From: Siphonodentalium dalli
Taxonomy: Eukaryota > Mollusca > Scaphopoda > Gadilida > Siphonodentaliidae
Direction: 5' to 3'
Length of the DNA: 64,000 bases
Assembly (NCBI GenBank): GCA_032622095.1
Contig: CP136069.1
Coordinates: 436,001 to 500,000, forward strand
This document shows positions 50,365-64,000 of the stretch, in pieces. The notes under the pieces were generated by a model, which saw only the letters and a list, made by a program, of their open reading frames with translations, had not been told where the DNA came from and did not search any database. Every line of letters begins with the position of its first letter. Within the stretch, counting starts at the first letter, position 1. A program made the translations under genes and the position numbers.

Positions 50365-52094
50365 ATCTTCGGAGGAGATGTGAGGACAAGCACATGGGCC
50401 CAAATTGCAAACTTTGAGGGCCCGTAACTCTTGCATTTCTTCTCGGATTTCAAAAATCCTTTCCGGTATGAGTTTGTTTTCGTTCGGGAAATACATAAAC
50501 TTAAATATATGAATGTCAATCAAAATTTTATTTTGCAAACAATTTGCCCCCCACCCCAGTGTCAAAATATATGTCTGACCCTGTCAAAATTTCCTTCTCT
50601 GACTAAACTGACAACGGTCAACACGACTATGAAAACCACATGCAGTTATCTGGAATGATACAAGAGGACAACAGAGTACAATCAAATAGAGGTTTGCCAA
50701 CTATGGGCGGTAACTCCTCAGGGAAAGCGCGGACACAAGTTCTGATGCCCGTGGGCAGTAGGGCATATCGAGATGTGTATACAGTCCAATTTTCGATGCT
50801 CTGCTCCTTATAATTTCCGAGATAATAAAATGACATTTTTTCATATAAAGGGAGATAACTCTACGGGGTAAATGCGGACAATATCCGTTATGAGCCAAAG
50901 GCATAGAACTCATTTACCCCAACATACTTACCAAACTTGAGTTTTCTAGTACTAATACATTCCGAGATTTGGGCGTTGAAAAATACTGTAGTATAATAAT
51001 AATAATAATGAAAAATAATCGAAAAAGGGCCATAACTCTGTTAAAAGATATTGGACCAACATCCGGATACCATTATTTTTAGTAGACCTTAGATGCCTTC
51101 ATTCGCTAGAGATTTCGCGGTCCTCCTCCCATTAGTTTCTGAGTATTTCCAATTAAACAGAAAACGGCCGCAGTAGAAAAACAATATACTTCCTTGGTTA
51201 CACCATGGAAGTATAATAATAGGATCAATCATGAGTGGAAAGAATCGCAGTTTATGGACGGAAAATATGAAGTATGGTGATTATATGTTGTCCTAATATG
51301 TGTAGGTTGATCTCAAGTGTTTGGACGTGACCCCACCCCTGCCTCGAAATTGGGTGACGGGATTGGGAAAACATCAACCCCTGGCACAAACTGCTAAGTT
51401 TGAGGCCCCGTAACTTCGTCAGTTTCCAACGGATTTTAAAGTTGTTTCCAGTTTTGTGATTTGCGGCTGACATAGATTGCATAGTATAAATTTCATCTGA
51501 TTTGGAGACGGATAACACTTTGATTATTGGAAAGCATATGGGCCCAAATTCAAACTTGTACGGCCAAAATCTCCGCCATTTTCCAACGTATTTACGATCT
51601 GTGTTCAGCTTCGAGATCGGCTGATGTTGCAGATATTATATTCCAAGTTTCATCTGATTCCGAGAAGAATTAAAATTCGGCACCACGGACCACCCCTCCC
51701 CAGACCCACAATAATGAACCGACACTGGCAAAATTTGGCCCACCGCGTGCCGTCTCCAGTCCGTACGCATTTTCGTATCAGATGACATCCTATGTTCGAT
51801 ATCTTCGGAGGAGATGTGTTATCAAGCACATGGGCCCAAAATTGCAAAGTTTGAGGGCCCGCGATTCTTTTAGATTTCGATGGATTTTCGAAATTCTTCC
51901 AGTTTCTAGATCGGCTGATGTTGCAGATGTTATATTCCAAGTTTCATCTGATTCCGAGAAGAATTAAAAATTGGTACCACGGACCACCCCTCCCCAGACC
52001 CACAATAATGAACAGACACTGGCAAAATTTGGCCCACCGCGTGCTCTCTTCCGTCCGCACACGTTGGCGTATCAGATGATATCCTATGTTCGAT
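50365..52094. repeat. Right unit with G at 51603
   Basis: The twelfth right-array unit has CTGTGTTCAGC where the other type C units have CTGTCTTCAGC. The G is the state of left-array units. Confidence 0.9.
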
Positions 52095-53824
52095 ATCTTC
52101 GGAGGAGATGTGAGGACAAGCACATGGGCCCAAATTGCAAACTTTGAGGGCCCGTAACTCTTGCATTTCTTCTCGGATTTCAAAAATCCTTTCCGGTATG
52201 AGTTTGTTTTCGTTCGGGAAATACATAAACTTAAATATATGAATGTCAATCAAAATTTTATTTTGCAAACAATTTGCCCCCCACCCCAGTGTCAAAATAT
52301 ATGTCTGACCCTGTCAAAATTTCCTTCTCTGACTAAACTGACAACGGTCAACACGACTATGAAAACCACATGCAGTTATCTGGAATGATACAAGAGGACA
52401 ACAGAGTACAATCAAATAGAGGTTTGCCAACTATGGGCGGTAACTCCTCAGGGAAAGCGCGGACACAAGTTCTGATGCCCGTGGGCAGTAGGGCATATCG
52501 AGATGTGTATACAGTCCAATTTTCGATGCTCTGCTCCTTATAATTTCCGAGATAATAAAATGACATTTTTTCATATAAAGGGAGATAACTCTACGGGGTA
52601 AATGCGGACAATATCCGTTATGAGCCAAAGGCATAGAACTCATTTACCCCAACATACTTACCAAACTTGAGTTTTCTAGTACTAATACATTCCGAGATTT
52701 GGGCGTTGAAAAATACTGTAGTATAATAATAATAATAATGAAAAATAATCGAAAAAGGGCCATAACTCTGTTAAAAGATATTGGACCAACATCCGGATAC
52801 CATTATTTTTAGTAGACCTTAGATGCCTTCATTCGCTAGAGATTTCGCGGTCCTCCTCCCATTAGTTTCTGAGTATTTCCAATTAAACAGAAAACGGCCG
52901 CAGTAGAAAAACAATATACTTCCTTGGTTACACCATGGAAGTATAATAATAGGATCAATCATGAGTGGAAAGAATCGCAGTTTATGGACGGAAAATATGA
53001 AGTATGGTGATTATATGTTGTCCTAATATGTGTAGGTTGATCTCAAGTGTTTGGACGTGACCCCACCCCTGCCTCGAAATTGGGTGACGGGATTGGGAAA
53101 ACATCAACCCCTGGCACAAACTGCTAAGTTTGAGGCCCCGTAACTTCGTCAGTTTCCAACGGATTTTAAAGTTGTTTCCAGTTTTGTGATTTGCGGCTGA
53201 CATAGATTGCATAGTATAAATTTCATCTGATTTGGAGACGGATAACACTTTGATTATTGGAAAGCATATGGGCCCAAATTCAAACTTGTACGGCCAAAAT
53301 CTCCGCCATTTTCCAACGTATTTACGATCTGTCTTCAGCTTCGAGATCGGCTGATGTTGCAGATATTATATTCCAAGTTTCATCTGATTCCGAGAAGAAT
53401 TAAAATTCGGCACCACGGACCACCCCTCCCCAGACCCACAATAATGAACCGACACTGGCAAAATTTGGCCCACCGCGTGCCGTCTCCAGTCCGTACGCAT
53501 TTTCGTATCAGATGACATCCTATGTTCGATATCTTCGGAGGAGATGTGTTATCAAGCACATGGGCCCAAAATTGCAAAGTTTGAGGGCCCGCGATTCTTT
53601 TAGATTTCGATGGATTTTCGAAATTCTTCCAGTTTCTAGATCGGCTGATGTTGCAGATGTTATATTCCAAGTTTCATCTGATTCCGAGAAGAATTAAAAA
53701 TTGGTACCACGGACCACCCCTCCCCAGACCCACAATAATGAACAGACACTGGCAAAATTTGGCCCACCGCGTGCTCTCTTCCGTCCGCACACGTTGGCGT
53801 ATCAGATGATATCCTATGTTCGAT

Positions 53825-55554
53825 ATCTTCGGAGGAGATGTGAGGACAAGCACATGGGCCCAAATTGCAAACTTTGAGGGCCCGTAACTCTTGCATTTCT
53901 TCTCGGATTTCAAAAATCCTTTCCGGTATGAGTTTGTTTTCGTTCGGGAAATACATAAACTTAAATATATGAATGTCAATCAAAATTTTATTTTGCAAAC
54001 AATTTGCCCCCCACCCCAGTGTCAAAATATATGTCTGACCCTGTCAAAATTTCCTTCTCTGACTAAACTGACAACGGTCAACACGACTATGAAAACCACA
54101 TGCAGTTATCTGGAATGATACAAGAGGACAACAGAGTACAATCAAATAGAGGTTTGCCAACTATGGGCGGTAACTCCTCAGGGAAAGCGCGGACACAAGT
54201 TCTGATGCCCGTGGGCAGTAGGGCATATCGAGATGTGTATACAGTCCAATTTTCGATGCTCTGCTCCTTATAATTTCCGAGATAATAAAATGACATTTTT
54301 TCATATAAAGGGAGATAACTCTACGGGGTAAATGCGGACAATATCCGTTATGAGCCAAAGGCATAGAACTCATTTACCCCAACATACTTACCAAACTTGA
54401 GTTTTCTAGTACTAATACATTCCGAGATTTGGGCGTTGAAAAATACTGTAGTATAATAATAATAATAATGAAAAATAATCGAAAAAGGGCCATAACTCTG
54501 TTAAAAGATATTGGACCAACATCCGGATACCATTATTTTTAGTAGACCTTAGATGCCTTCATTCGCTAGAGATTTCGCGGTCCTCCTCCCATTAGTTTCT
54601 GAGTATTTCCAATTAAACAGAAAACGGCCGCAGTAGAAAAACAATATACTTCCTTGGTTACACCATGGAAGTATAATAATAGGATCAATCATGAGTGGAA
54701 AGAATCGCAGTTTATGGACGGAAAATATGAAGTATGGTGATTATATGTTGTCCTAATATGTGTAGGTTGATCTCAAGTGTTTGGACGTGACCCCACCCCT
54801 GCCTCGAAATTGGGTGACGGGATTGGGAAAACATCAACCCCTGGCACAAACTGCTAAGTTTGAGGCCCCGTAACTTCGTCAGTTTCCAACGGATTTTAAA
54901 GTTGTTTCCAGTTTTGTGATTTGCGGCTGACATAGATTGCATAGTATAAATTTCATCTGATTTGGAGACGGATAACACTTTGATTATTGGAAAGCATATG
55001 GGCCCAAATTCAAACTTGTACGGCCAAAATCTCCGCCATTTTCCAACGTATTTACGATCTGTCTTCAGCTTCGAGATCGGCTGATGTTGCAGATATTATA
55101 TTCCAAGTTTCATCTGATTCCGAGAAGAATTAAAATTCGGCACCACGGACCACCCCTCCCCAGACCCACAATAATGAACCGACACTGGCAAAATTTGGCC
55201 CACCGCGTGCCGTCTCCAGTCCGTACGCATTTTCGTATCAGATGACATCCTATGTTCGATATCTTCGGAGGAGATGTGTTATCAAGCACATGGGCCCAAA
55301 ATTGCAAAGTTTGAGGGCCCGCGATTCTTTTAGATTTCGATGGATTTTCGAAATTCTTCCAGTTTCTAGATCGGCTGATGTTGCAGATGTTATATTCCAA
55401 GTTTCATCTGATTCCGAGAAGAATTAAAAATTGGTACCACGGACCACCCCTCCCCAGACCCACAATAATGAACAGACGCTGGCAAAATTTGGCCCACCGC
55501 GTGCTCTCTTCCGTCCGCACACGTTGGCGTATCAGATGATATCCTATGTTCGAT
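53825..55554. repeat. Right unit with G at 55478
   Basis: The fourteenth right-array unit has AACAGACGCTGG where all others have AACAGACACTGG. Private to this copy in the window. Confidence 0.9.
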
Positions 55555-58500
55555 ATCTTCGGAGGAGATGTGAGGACAAGCACATGGGCCCAAATTGCAA
55601 ACTTTGAGGGCCCGTAACTCTTGCATTTCTTCTCGGATTTCAAAAATCCTTTCCGGTATGAGTTTGTTTTCGTTCGGGAAATACATAAACTTAAATATAT
55701 GAATGTCAATCAAAATTTTATTTTGCAAACAATTTGCCCCCCACCCCAGTGTCAAAATATATGTCTGACCCTGTCAAAATTTCCTTCTCTGACTAAACTG
55801 ACAACGGTCAACACGACTATGAAAACCACATGCAGTTATCTGGAATGATACAAGAGGACAACAGAGTACAATCAAATAGAGGTTTGCCAACTATGGGCGG
55901 TAACTCCTCAGGGAAAGCGCGGACACAAGTTCTGATGCCCGTGGGCAGTAGGGCATATCGAGATGTGTATACAGTCCAATTTTCGATGCTCTGCTCCTTA
56001 TAATTTCCGAGATAATAAAATGACATTTTTTCATATAAAGGGAGATAACTCTACGGGGTAAATGCGGACAATATCCGTTATGAGCCAAAGGCATAGAACT
56101 CATTTACCCCAACATACTTACCAAACTTGAGTTTTCTAGTACTAATACATTCCGAGATTTGGGCGTTGAAAAATACTGTAGTATAATAATAATAATAATG
56201 AAAAATAATCGAAAAAGGGCCATAACTCTGTTAAAAGATATTGGACCAACATCCGGATACCATTATTTTTAGTAGACCTTAGATGCCTTCATTCGCTAGA
56301 GATTTCGCGGTCCTCCTCCCATTAGTTTCTGAGTATTTCCAATTAAACAGAAAACGGCCGCAGTAGAAAAACAATATACTTCCTTGGTTACACCATGGAA
56401 GTATAATAATAGGATCAATCATGAGTGGAAAGAATCGCAGTTTATGGACGGAAAATATGAAGTATGGTGATTATATGTTGTCCTAATATGTGTAGGTTGA
56501 TCTCAAGTGTTTGGACGTGACCCCACCCCTGCCTCGAAATTGGGTGACGGGATTGGGAAAACATCAACCCCTGGCACAAACTGCTAAGTTTGAGGCCCCG
56601 TAACTTCGTCAGTTTCCAACGGATTTTAAAGTTGTTTCCAGTTTTGTGATTTGCGGCTGACATAGATTGCATAGTATAAATTTCATCTGATTTGGAGACG
56701 GATAACACTTTGATTATTGGAAAGCATATGGGCCCAAATTCAAACTTGTACGGCCAAAATCTCCGCCATTTTCCAACGTATTTACGATCTGTCTTCAGCT
56801 TCGAGATCGGCTGATGTTGCAGATATTATATTCCAAGTTTCATCTGATTCCGAGAAGAATTAAAATTCGGCACCACGGACCACCCCTCCCCAGACCCACA
56901 ATAATGAACCGACACTGGCAAAATTTGGCCCACCGCGTGCCGTCTCCAGTCCGTACGCATTTTCGTATCAGATGACATCCTATGTTCGATATCTTCGGAG
57001 GAGATGTGTTATCAAGCACATGGGCCCAAAATTGCAAAGTTTGAGGGCCCGCGATTCTTTTAGATTTCGATGGATTTTCGAAATTCTTCCAGTTTCTAGA
57101 TCGGCTGATGTTGCAGATGTTATATTCCAAGTTTCATCTGATTCCGAGAAGAATTAAAAATTGGTACCACGGACCACCCCTCCCCAGACCCACAATAATG
57201 AACAGACACTGGCAAAATTTGGCCCACCGCGTGCTCTCTTCCGTCCGCACACGTTGGCGTATCAGATGATATCCTATGTTCGATATCTTCGGAGGAGATG
57301 TGAGGACAAGCACATGGGCCCAAATTGCAAACTTTGAGGGCCCGTAACTCTTGCATTTCTTCTCGGATTTCAAAAATCCTTTCCGGTATGAGTTTGTTTT
57401 CGTTCGGGAAATACATAAACTTAAATATATGAATGTCAATCAAAATTTTATTTTGCAAACAATTTGCCCCCCACCCCAGTGTCAAAATATATGTCTGACC
57501 CTGTCAAAATTTCCTTCTCTGACTAAACTGACAACGGTCAACACGACTATGAAAACCACATGCAGTTATCTGGAATGATACAAGAGGACAACAGAGTACA
57601 ATCAAATAGAGGTTTGCCAACTATGGGCGGTAACTCCTCAGGGAAAGCGCGGACACAAGTTCTGATGCCCGTGGGCAGTAGGGCATATCGAGATGTGTAT
57701 ACAGTCCAATTTTCGATGCTCTGCTCCTTATAATTTCCGAGATAATAAAATGACATTTTTTCATATAAAGGGAGATAACTCTACGGGGTAAATGCGGACA
57801 ATATCCGTTATGAGCCAAAGGCATAGAACTCATTTACCCCAACATACTTACCAAACTTGAGTTTTCTAGTACTAATACATTCCGAGATTTGGGCGTTGAA
57901 AAATACTGTAGTATAATAATAATAATAATGAAAAATAATCGAAAAAGGGCCATAACTCTGTTAAAAGATATTGGACCAACATCCGGATACCATTATTTTT
58001 AGTAGACCTTAGATGCCTTCATTCGCTAGAGATTTCGCGGTCCTCCTCCCATTAGTTTCTGAGTATTTCCAATTAAACAGAAAACGGCCGCAGTAGAAAA
58101 ACAATATACTTCCTTGGTTACACCATGGAAGTATAATAATAGGATCAATCATGAGTGGAAAGAATCGCAGTTTATGGACGGAAAATATGAAGTATGGTGA
58201 TTATATGTTGTCCTAATATGTGTAGGTTGATCTCAAGTGTTTGGACGTGACCCCACCCCTGCCTCGAAATTGGGTGACGGGATTGGGAAAACATCAACCC
58301 CTGGCACAAACTGCTAAGTTTGAGGCCCCGTAACTTCGTCAGTTTCCAACGGATTTTAAAGTTGTTTCCAGTTTTGTGATTTGCGGCTGACATAGATTGC
58401 ATAGTATAAATTTCATCTGATTTGGAGACGGATAACACTTTGATTATTGGAAAGCATATGGGCCCAAATTCAAACTTGTACGGCCAAAATCTCCGCCATT

Positions 58501-61500
58501 TTCCAACGTATTTACGATCTGTCTTCAGCTTCGAGATCGGCTGATGTTGCAGATATTATATTCCAAGTTTCATCTGATTCCGAGAAGAATTAAAATTCGG
58601 CACCACGGACCACCCCTCCCCAGACCCACAATAATGAACCGACACTGGCAAAATTTGGCCCACCGCGTGCCGTCTCCAGTCCGTACGCATTTTCGTATCA
58701 GATGACATCCTATGTTCGATATCTTCGGAGGAGATGTGTTATCAAGCACATGGGCCCAAAATTGCAAAGTTTGAGGGCCCGCGATTCTTTTAGATTTCGA
58801 TGGATTTTCGAAATTCTTCCAGTTTCTAGATCGGCTGATGTTGCAGATGTTATATTCCAAGTTTCATCTGATTCCGAGAAGAATTAAAAATTGGTACCAC
58901 GGACCACCCCTCCCCAGACCCACAATAATGAACAGACACTGGCAAAATTTGGCCCACCGCGTGCTCTCTTCCGTCCGCACACGTTGGCGTATCAGATGAT
59001 ATCCTATGTTCGATATCTTCGGAGGAGATGTGAGGACAAGCACATGGGCCCAAATTGCAAACTTTGAGGGCCCGTAACTCTTGCATTTCTTCTCGGATTT
59101 CAAAAATCCTTTCCGGTATGAGTTTGTTTTCGTTCGGGAAATACATAAACTTAAATATATGAATGTCAATCAAAATTTTATTTTGCAAACAATTTGCCCC
59201 CCACCCCAGTGTCAAAATATATGTCTGACCCTGTCAAAATTTCCTTCTCTGACTAAACTGACAACGGTCAACACGACTATGAAAACCACATGCAGTTATC
59301 TGGAATGATACAAGAGGACAACAGAGTACAATCAAATAGAGGTTTGCCAACTATGGGCGGTAACTCCTCAGGGAAAGCGCGGACACAAGTTCTGATGCCC
59401 GTGGGCAGTAGGGCATATCGAGATGTGTATACAGTCCAATTTTCGATGCTCTGCTCCTTATAATTTCCGAGATAATAAAATGACATTTTTTCATATAAAG
59501 GGAGATAACTCTACGGGGTAAATGCGGACAATATCCGTTATGAGCCAAAGGCATAGAACTCATTTACCCCAACATACTTACCAAACTTGAGTTTTCTAGT
59601 ACTAATACATTCCGAGATTTGGGCGTTGAAAAATACTGTAGTATAATAATAATAATAATGAAAAATAATCGAAAAAGGGCCATAACTCTGTTAAAAGATA
59701 TTGGACCAACATCCGGATACCATTATTTTTAGTAGACCTTAGATGCCTTCATTCGCTAGAGATTTCGCGGTCCTCCTCCCATTAGTTTCTGAGTATTTCC
59801 AATTAAACAGAAAACGGCCGCAGTAGAAAAACAATATACTTCCTTGGTTACACCATGGAAGTATAATAATAGGATCAATCATGAGTGGAAAGAATCGCAG
59901 TTTATGGACGGAAAATATGAAGTATGGTGATTATATGTTGTCCTAATATGTGTAGGTTGATCTCAAGTGTTTGGACGTGACCCCACCCCTGCCTCGAAAT
60001 TGGGTGACGGGATTGGGAAAACATCAACCCCTGGCACAAACTGCTAAGTTTGAGGCCCCGTAACTTCGTCAGTTTCCAACGGATTTTAAAGTTGTTTCCA
60101 GTTTTGTGATTTGCGGCTGACATAGATTGCATAGTATAAATTTCATCTGATTTGGAGACGGATAACACTTTGATTATTGGAAAGCATATGGGCCCAAATT
60201 CAAACTTGTACGGCCAAAATCTCCGCCATTTTCCAACGTATTTACGATCTGTCTTCAGCTTCGAGATCGGCTGATGTTGCAGATATTATATTCCAAGTTT
60301 CATCTGATTCCGAGAAGAATTAAAATTCGGCACCACGGACCACCCCTCCCCAGACCCACAATAATGAACCGACACTGGCAAAATTTGGCCCACCGCGTGC
60401 CGTCTCCAGTCCGTACGCATTTTCGTATCAGATGACATCCTATGTTCGATATCTTCGGAGGAGATGTGTTATCAAGCACATGGGCCCAAAATTGCAAAGT
60501 TTGAGGGCCCGCGATTCTTTTAGATTTCGATGGATTTTCGAAATTCTTCCAGTTTCTAGATCGGCTGATGTTGCAGATGTTATATTCCAAGTTTCATCTG
60601 ATTCCGAGAAGAATTAAAAATTGGTACCACGGACCACCCCTCCCCAGACCCACAATAATGAACAGACACTGGCAAAATTTGGCCCACCGCGTGCTCTCTT
60701 CCGTCCGCACACGTTGGCGTATCAGATGATATCCTATGTTCGATATCTTCGGAGGAGATGTGAGGACAAGCACATGGGCCCAAATTGCAAACTTTGAGGG
60801 CCCGTAACTCTTGCATTTCTTCTCGGATTTCAAAAATCCTTTCCGGTATGAGTTTGTTTTCGTTCGGGAAATACATAAACTTAAATATATGAATGTCAAT
60901 CAAAATTTTATTTTGCAAACAATTTGCCCCCCACCCCAGTGTCAAAATATATGTCTGACCCTGTCAAAATTTCCTTCTCTGACTAAACTGACAACGGTCA
61001 ACACGACTATGAAAACCACATGCAGTTATCTGGAATGATACAAGAGGACAACAGAGTACAATCAAATAGAGGTTTGCCAACTATGGGCGGTAACTCCTCA
61101 GGGAAAGCGCGGACACAAGTTCTGATGCCCGTGGGCAGTAGGGCATATCGAGATGTGTATACAGTCCAATTTTCGATGCTCTGCTCCTTATAATTTCCGA
61201 GATAATAAAATGACATTTTTTCATATAAAGGGAGATAACTCTACGGGGTAAATGCGGACAATATCCGTTATGAGCCAAAGGCATAGAACTCATTTACCCC
61301 AACATACTTACCAAACTTGAGTTTTCTAGTACTAATACATTCCGAGATTTGGGCGTTGAAAAATACTGTAGTATAATAATAATAATAATGAAAAATAATC
61401 GAAAAAGGGCCATAACTCTGTTAAAAGATATTGGACCAACATCCGGATACCATTATTTTTAGTAGACCTTAGATGCCTTCATTCGCTAGAGATTTCGCGG

Positions 61501-62474
61501 TCCTCCTCCCATTAGTTTCTGAGTATTTCCAATTAAACAGAAAACGGCCGCAGTAGAAAAACAATATACTTCCTTGGTTACACCATGGAAGTATAATAAT
61601 AGGATCAATCATGAGTGGAAAGAATCGCAGTTTATGGACGGAAAATATGAAGTATGGTGATTATATGTTGTCCTAATATGTGTAGGTTGATCTCAAGTGT
61701 TTGGACGTGACCCCACCCCTGCCTCGAAATTGGGTGACGGGATTGGGAAAACATCAACCCCTGGCACAAACTGCTAAGTTTGAGGCCCCGTAACTTCGTC
61801 AGTTTCCAACGGATTTTAAAGTTGTTTCCAGTTTTGTGATTTGCGGCTGACATAGATTGCATAGTATAAATTTCATCTGATTTGGAGACGGATAACACTT
61901 TGATTATTGGAAAGCATATGGGCCCAAATTCAAACTTGTACGGCCAAAATCTCCGCCATTTTCCAACGTATTTACGATCTGTCTTCAGCTTCGAGATCGG
62001 CTGATGTTGCAGATATTATATTCCAAGTTTCATCTGATTCCGAGAAGAATTAAAATTCGGCACCACGGACCACCCCTCCCCAGACCCACAATAATGAACC
62101 GACACTGGCAAAATTTGGCCCACCGCGTGCCGTCTCCAGTCCGTACGCATTTTCGTATCAGATGACATCCTATGTTCGATATCTTCGGAGGAGATGTGTT
62201 ATCAAGCACATGGGCCCAAAATTGCAAAGTTTGAGGGCCCGCGATTCTTTTAGATTTCGATGGATTTTCGAAATTCTTCCAGTTTCTAGATCGGCTGATG
62301 TTGCAGATGTTATATTCCAAGTTTCATCTGATTCCGAGAAGAATTAAAAATTGGTACCACGGACCACCCCTCCCCAGACCCACAATAATGAACAGACACT
62401 GGCAAAATTTGGCCCACCGCGTGCTCTCTTCCGTCCGCACACGTTGGCGTATCAGATGATATCCTATGTTCGAT

Positions 62475-64000
62475 ATCTTCGGAGGAGATGTGAGGACAAG
62501 CACATGGGCCCAAATTGCAAACTTTGAGGGCCCGTAACTCTTGCATTTCTTCTCGGATTTCAAAAATCCTTTCCGGTATGAGTTTGTTTTCGTTCGGGAA
62601 ATACATAAACTTAAATATATGAATGTCAATCAAAATTTTATTTTGCAAACAATTTGCCCCCCACCCCAGTGTCAAAATATATGTCTGACCCTGTCAAAAT
62701 TTCCTTCTCTGACTAAACTGACAACGGTCAACACGACTATGAAAACCACATGCAGTTATCTGGAATGATACAAGAGGACAACAGAGTACAATCAAATAGA
62801 GGTTTGCCAACTATGGGCGGTAACTCCTCAGGGAAAGCGCGGACACAAGTTCTGATGCCCGTGGGCAGTAGGGCATATCGAGATGTGTATACAGTCCAAT
62901 TTTCGATGCTCTGCTCCTTATAATTTCCGAGATAATAAAATGACATTTTTTCATATAAAGGGAGATAACTCTACGGGGTAAATGCGGACAATATCCGTTA
63001 TGAGCCAAAGGCATAGAACTCATTTACCCCAACATACTTACCAAACTTGAGTTTTCTAGTACTAATACATTCCGAGATTTGGGCGTTGAAAAATACTGTA
63101 GTATAATAATAATAATAATGAAAAATAATCGAAAAAGGGCCATAACTCTGTTAAAAGATATTGGACCAACATCCGGATACCATTATTTTTAGTAGACCTT
63201 AGATGCCTTCATTCGCTAGAGATTTCGCGGTCCTCCTCCCATTAGTTTCTGAGTATTTCCAATTAAACAGAAAACGGCCGCAGTAGAAAAACAATATACT
63301 TCCTTGGTTACACCATGGAAGTATAATAATAGGATCAATCATGAGTGGAAAGAATCGCAGTTTATGGACGGAAAATATGAAGTATGGTGATTATATGTTG
63401 TCCTAATATGTGTAGGTTGATCTCAAGTGTTTGGACGTGACCCCACCCCTGCCTCGAAATTGGGTGACGGGATTGGGAAAACATCAACCCCTGGCACAAA
63501 CTGCTAAGTTTGAGGCCCCGTAACTTCGTCAGTTTCCAACGGATTTTAAAGTTGTTTCCAGTTTTGTGATTTGCGGCTGACATAGATTGCATAGTATAAA
63601 TTTCATCTGATTTGGAGACGGATAACACTTTGATTATTGGAAAGCATATGGGCCCAAATTCAAACTTGTACGGCCAAAATCTCCGCCATTTTCCAACGTA
63701 TTTACGATCTGTCTTCAGCTTCGAGATCGGCTGATGTTGCAGATATTATATTCCAAGTTTCATCTGATTCCGAGAAGAATTAAAATTCGGCACCACGGAC
63801 CACCCCTCCCCAGACCCACAATAATGAACCGACACTGGCAAAATTTGGCCCACCGCGTGCCGTCTCCAGTCCGTACGCATTTTCGTATCAGATGACATCC
63901 TATGTTCGATATCTTCGGAGGAGATGTGTTATCAAGCACATGGGCCCAAAATTGCAAAGTTTGAGGGCCCGCGATTCTTTTAGATTTCGATGGATTTTCG
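62475..64000. repeat. Right unit 19, cut by the window end
   Basis: The first 1526 bases of a type C unit. No difference from the preceding units seen. The array continues beyond the window. Confidence 0.95.

Larger units (their letters stand above)
31335..64000. repeat. Right satellite array, 1730-bp unit, type C
   Basis: Same orientation as the left array. Starts: 31335 and every 1730 bp to 62475, giving 18 complete units and 1526 bp of a nineteenth at the window end. Type C markers: GTGAGGACAAGC at the unit start, (TAA)5 (for example 31962-31978), TTTGGAGACGG, CTGTCTTCAGC, TAGATTTCGATGG, AACAGACACTGG, GTGCTCTCTTCC and GTCTGACCC. I found two base differences among the copies (51603 and 55478). 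1730 is not a multiple of three and no ORF passes through a whole unit. The array has no end within the window. Confidence 0.98.

Noticed and set aside
1-64000. CRISPR array or bacterial repeat system
   Set aside because: The repeats are 1.7 kb long with no short repeat-spacer pattern, no cas genes and no bacterial gene organisation.
1-64000. rDNA or histone gene tandem array
   Set aside because: No rRNA, 5S or histone sequence recognised in the unit.
1-64000. CENP-B box or other known centromere motif
   Set aside because: No match to the CENP-B box consensus found by eye in the unit; a centromeric role cannot be read from the sequence.

Overview
The window is almost entirely tandem satellite DNA, and I find no protein-coding gene I can defend. 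Two direct arrays of one long repeat unit (about 1.73 kb) occupy 1-28870 and 31335-64000. A 2.46-kb non-array spacer (28871-31334) separates them. The short ORFs that recur through both arrays are by-products of repeating a non-coding unit. The unit is not a multiple of three, no ORF crosses from one unit to the next, and differences between unit types are mostly amino-acid replacing.

Organism: a eukaryote, probably a mollusc and most likely a bivalve. This rests on recalled motifs common in bivalve repeats (for example GGGAGATAACTC, AAGGGCCATAACTC and runs of GGTCAAATC / GACCTTGG), long TAA microsatellites and an AT-rich spacer with Pol III-type tRNA-like units. I could not run a search, so the taxon is an inference.

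Left array (1-28870): 16 whole units plus two partial ends, and it is heterogeneous. Units 1-2 and the first part of unit 3 are type A (1724 bp). From 4350-4561 onward the units are type B (mostly 1733 bp). Differences in length are explained by three things: the number of TAA triplets in a tract at unit offset about 628; extra copies of a 214-232-bp TAA-flanked cassette (one extra at 4350-4560, two extra at 19876-20321); and one exact 294-bp loss of an internal subrepeat in unit 7. Diagnostic bases show a higher-order order of units (W-X-Y-Z) between 3509 and 19025.

Spacer (28871-31334): the left array stops exactly at a (TAA)8 tract. It is followed by a hairpin sharing 13 bases (inverted) with the end of the cassette, a CATCC run, a diverged 130-bp dimer, an old diverged tandem repeat of about 355 bp, a tandem dimer of a 272-bp unit carrying a tRNA-like sequence with A box, B box and T7 terminator, an unrecognised GC-richer patch, and an AT palindrome. 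The right array then begins abruptly at 31335 and not at the unit position where the left array stopped.

Right array (31335-64000): 18 complete 1730-bp units plus 1526 bp of a nineteenth, type C, in the same orientation. Only two base differences were found among the copies, which means very recent amplification or very strong homogenisation. The window ends inside the array.

The most unusual item is the TAA-flanked cassette. It is identical in types A, B and C while its immediate upstream neighbour is only about 69% identical between A and B. It also marks the A/B switch, the local triplication and the array edge.
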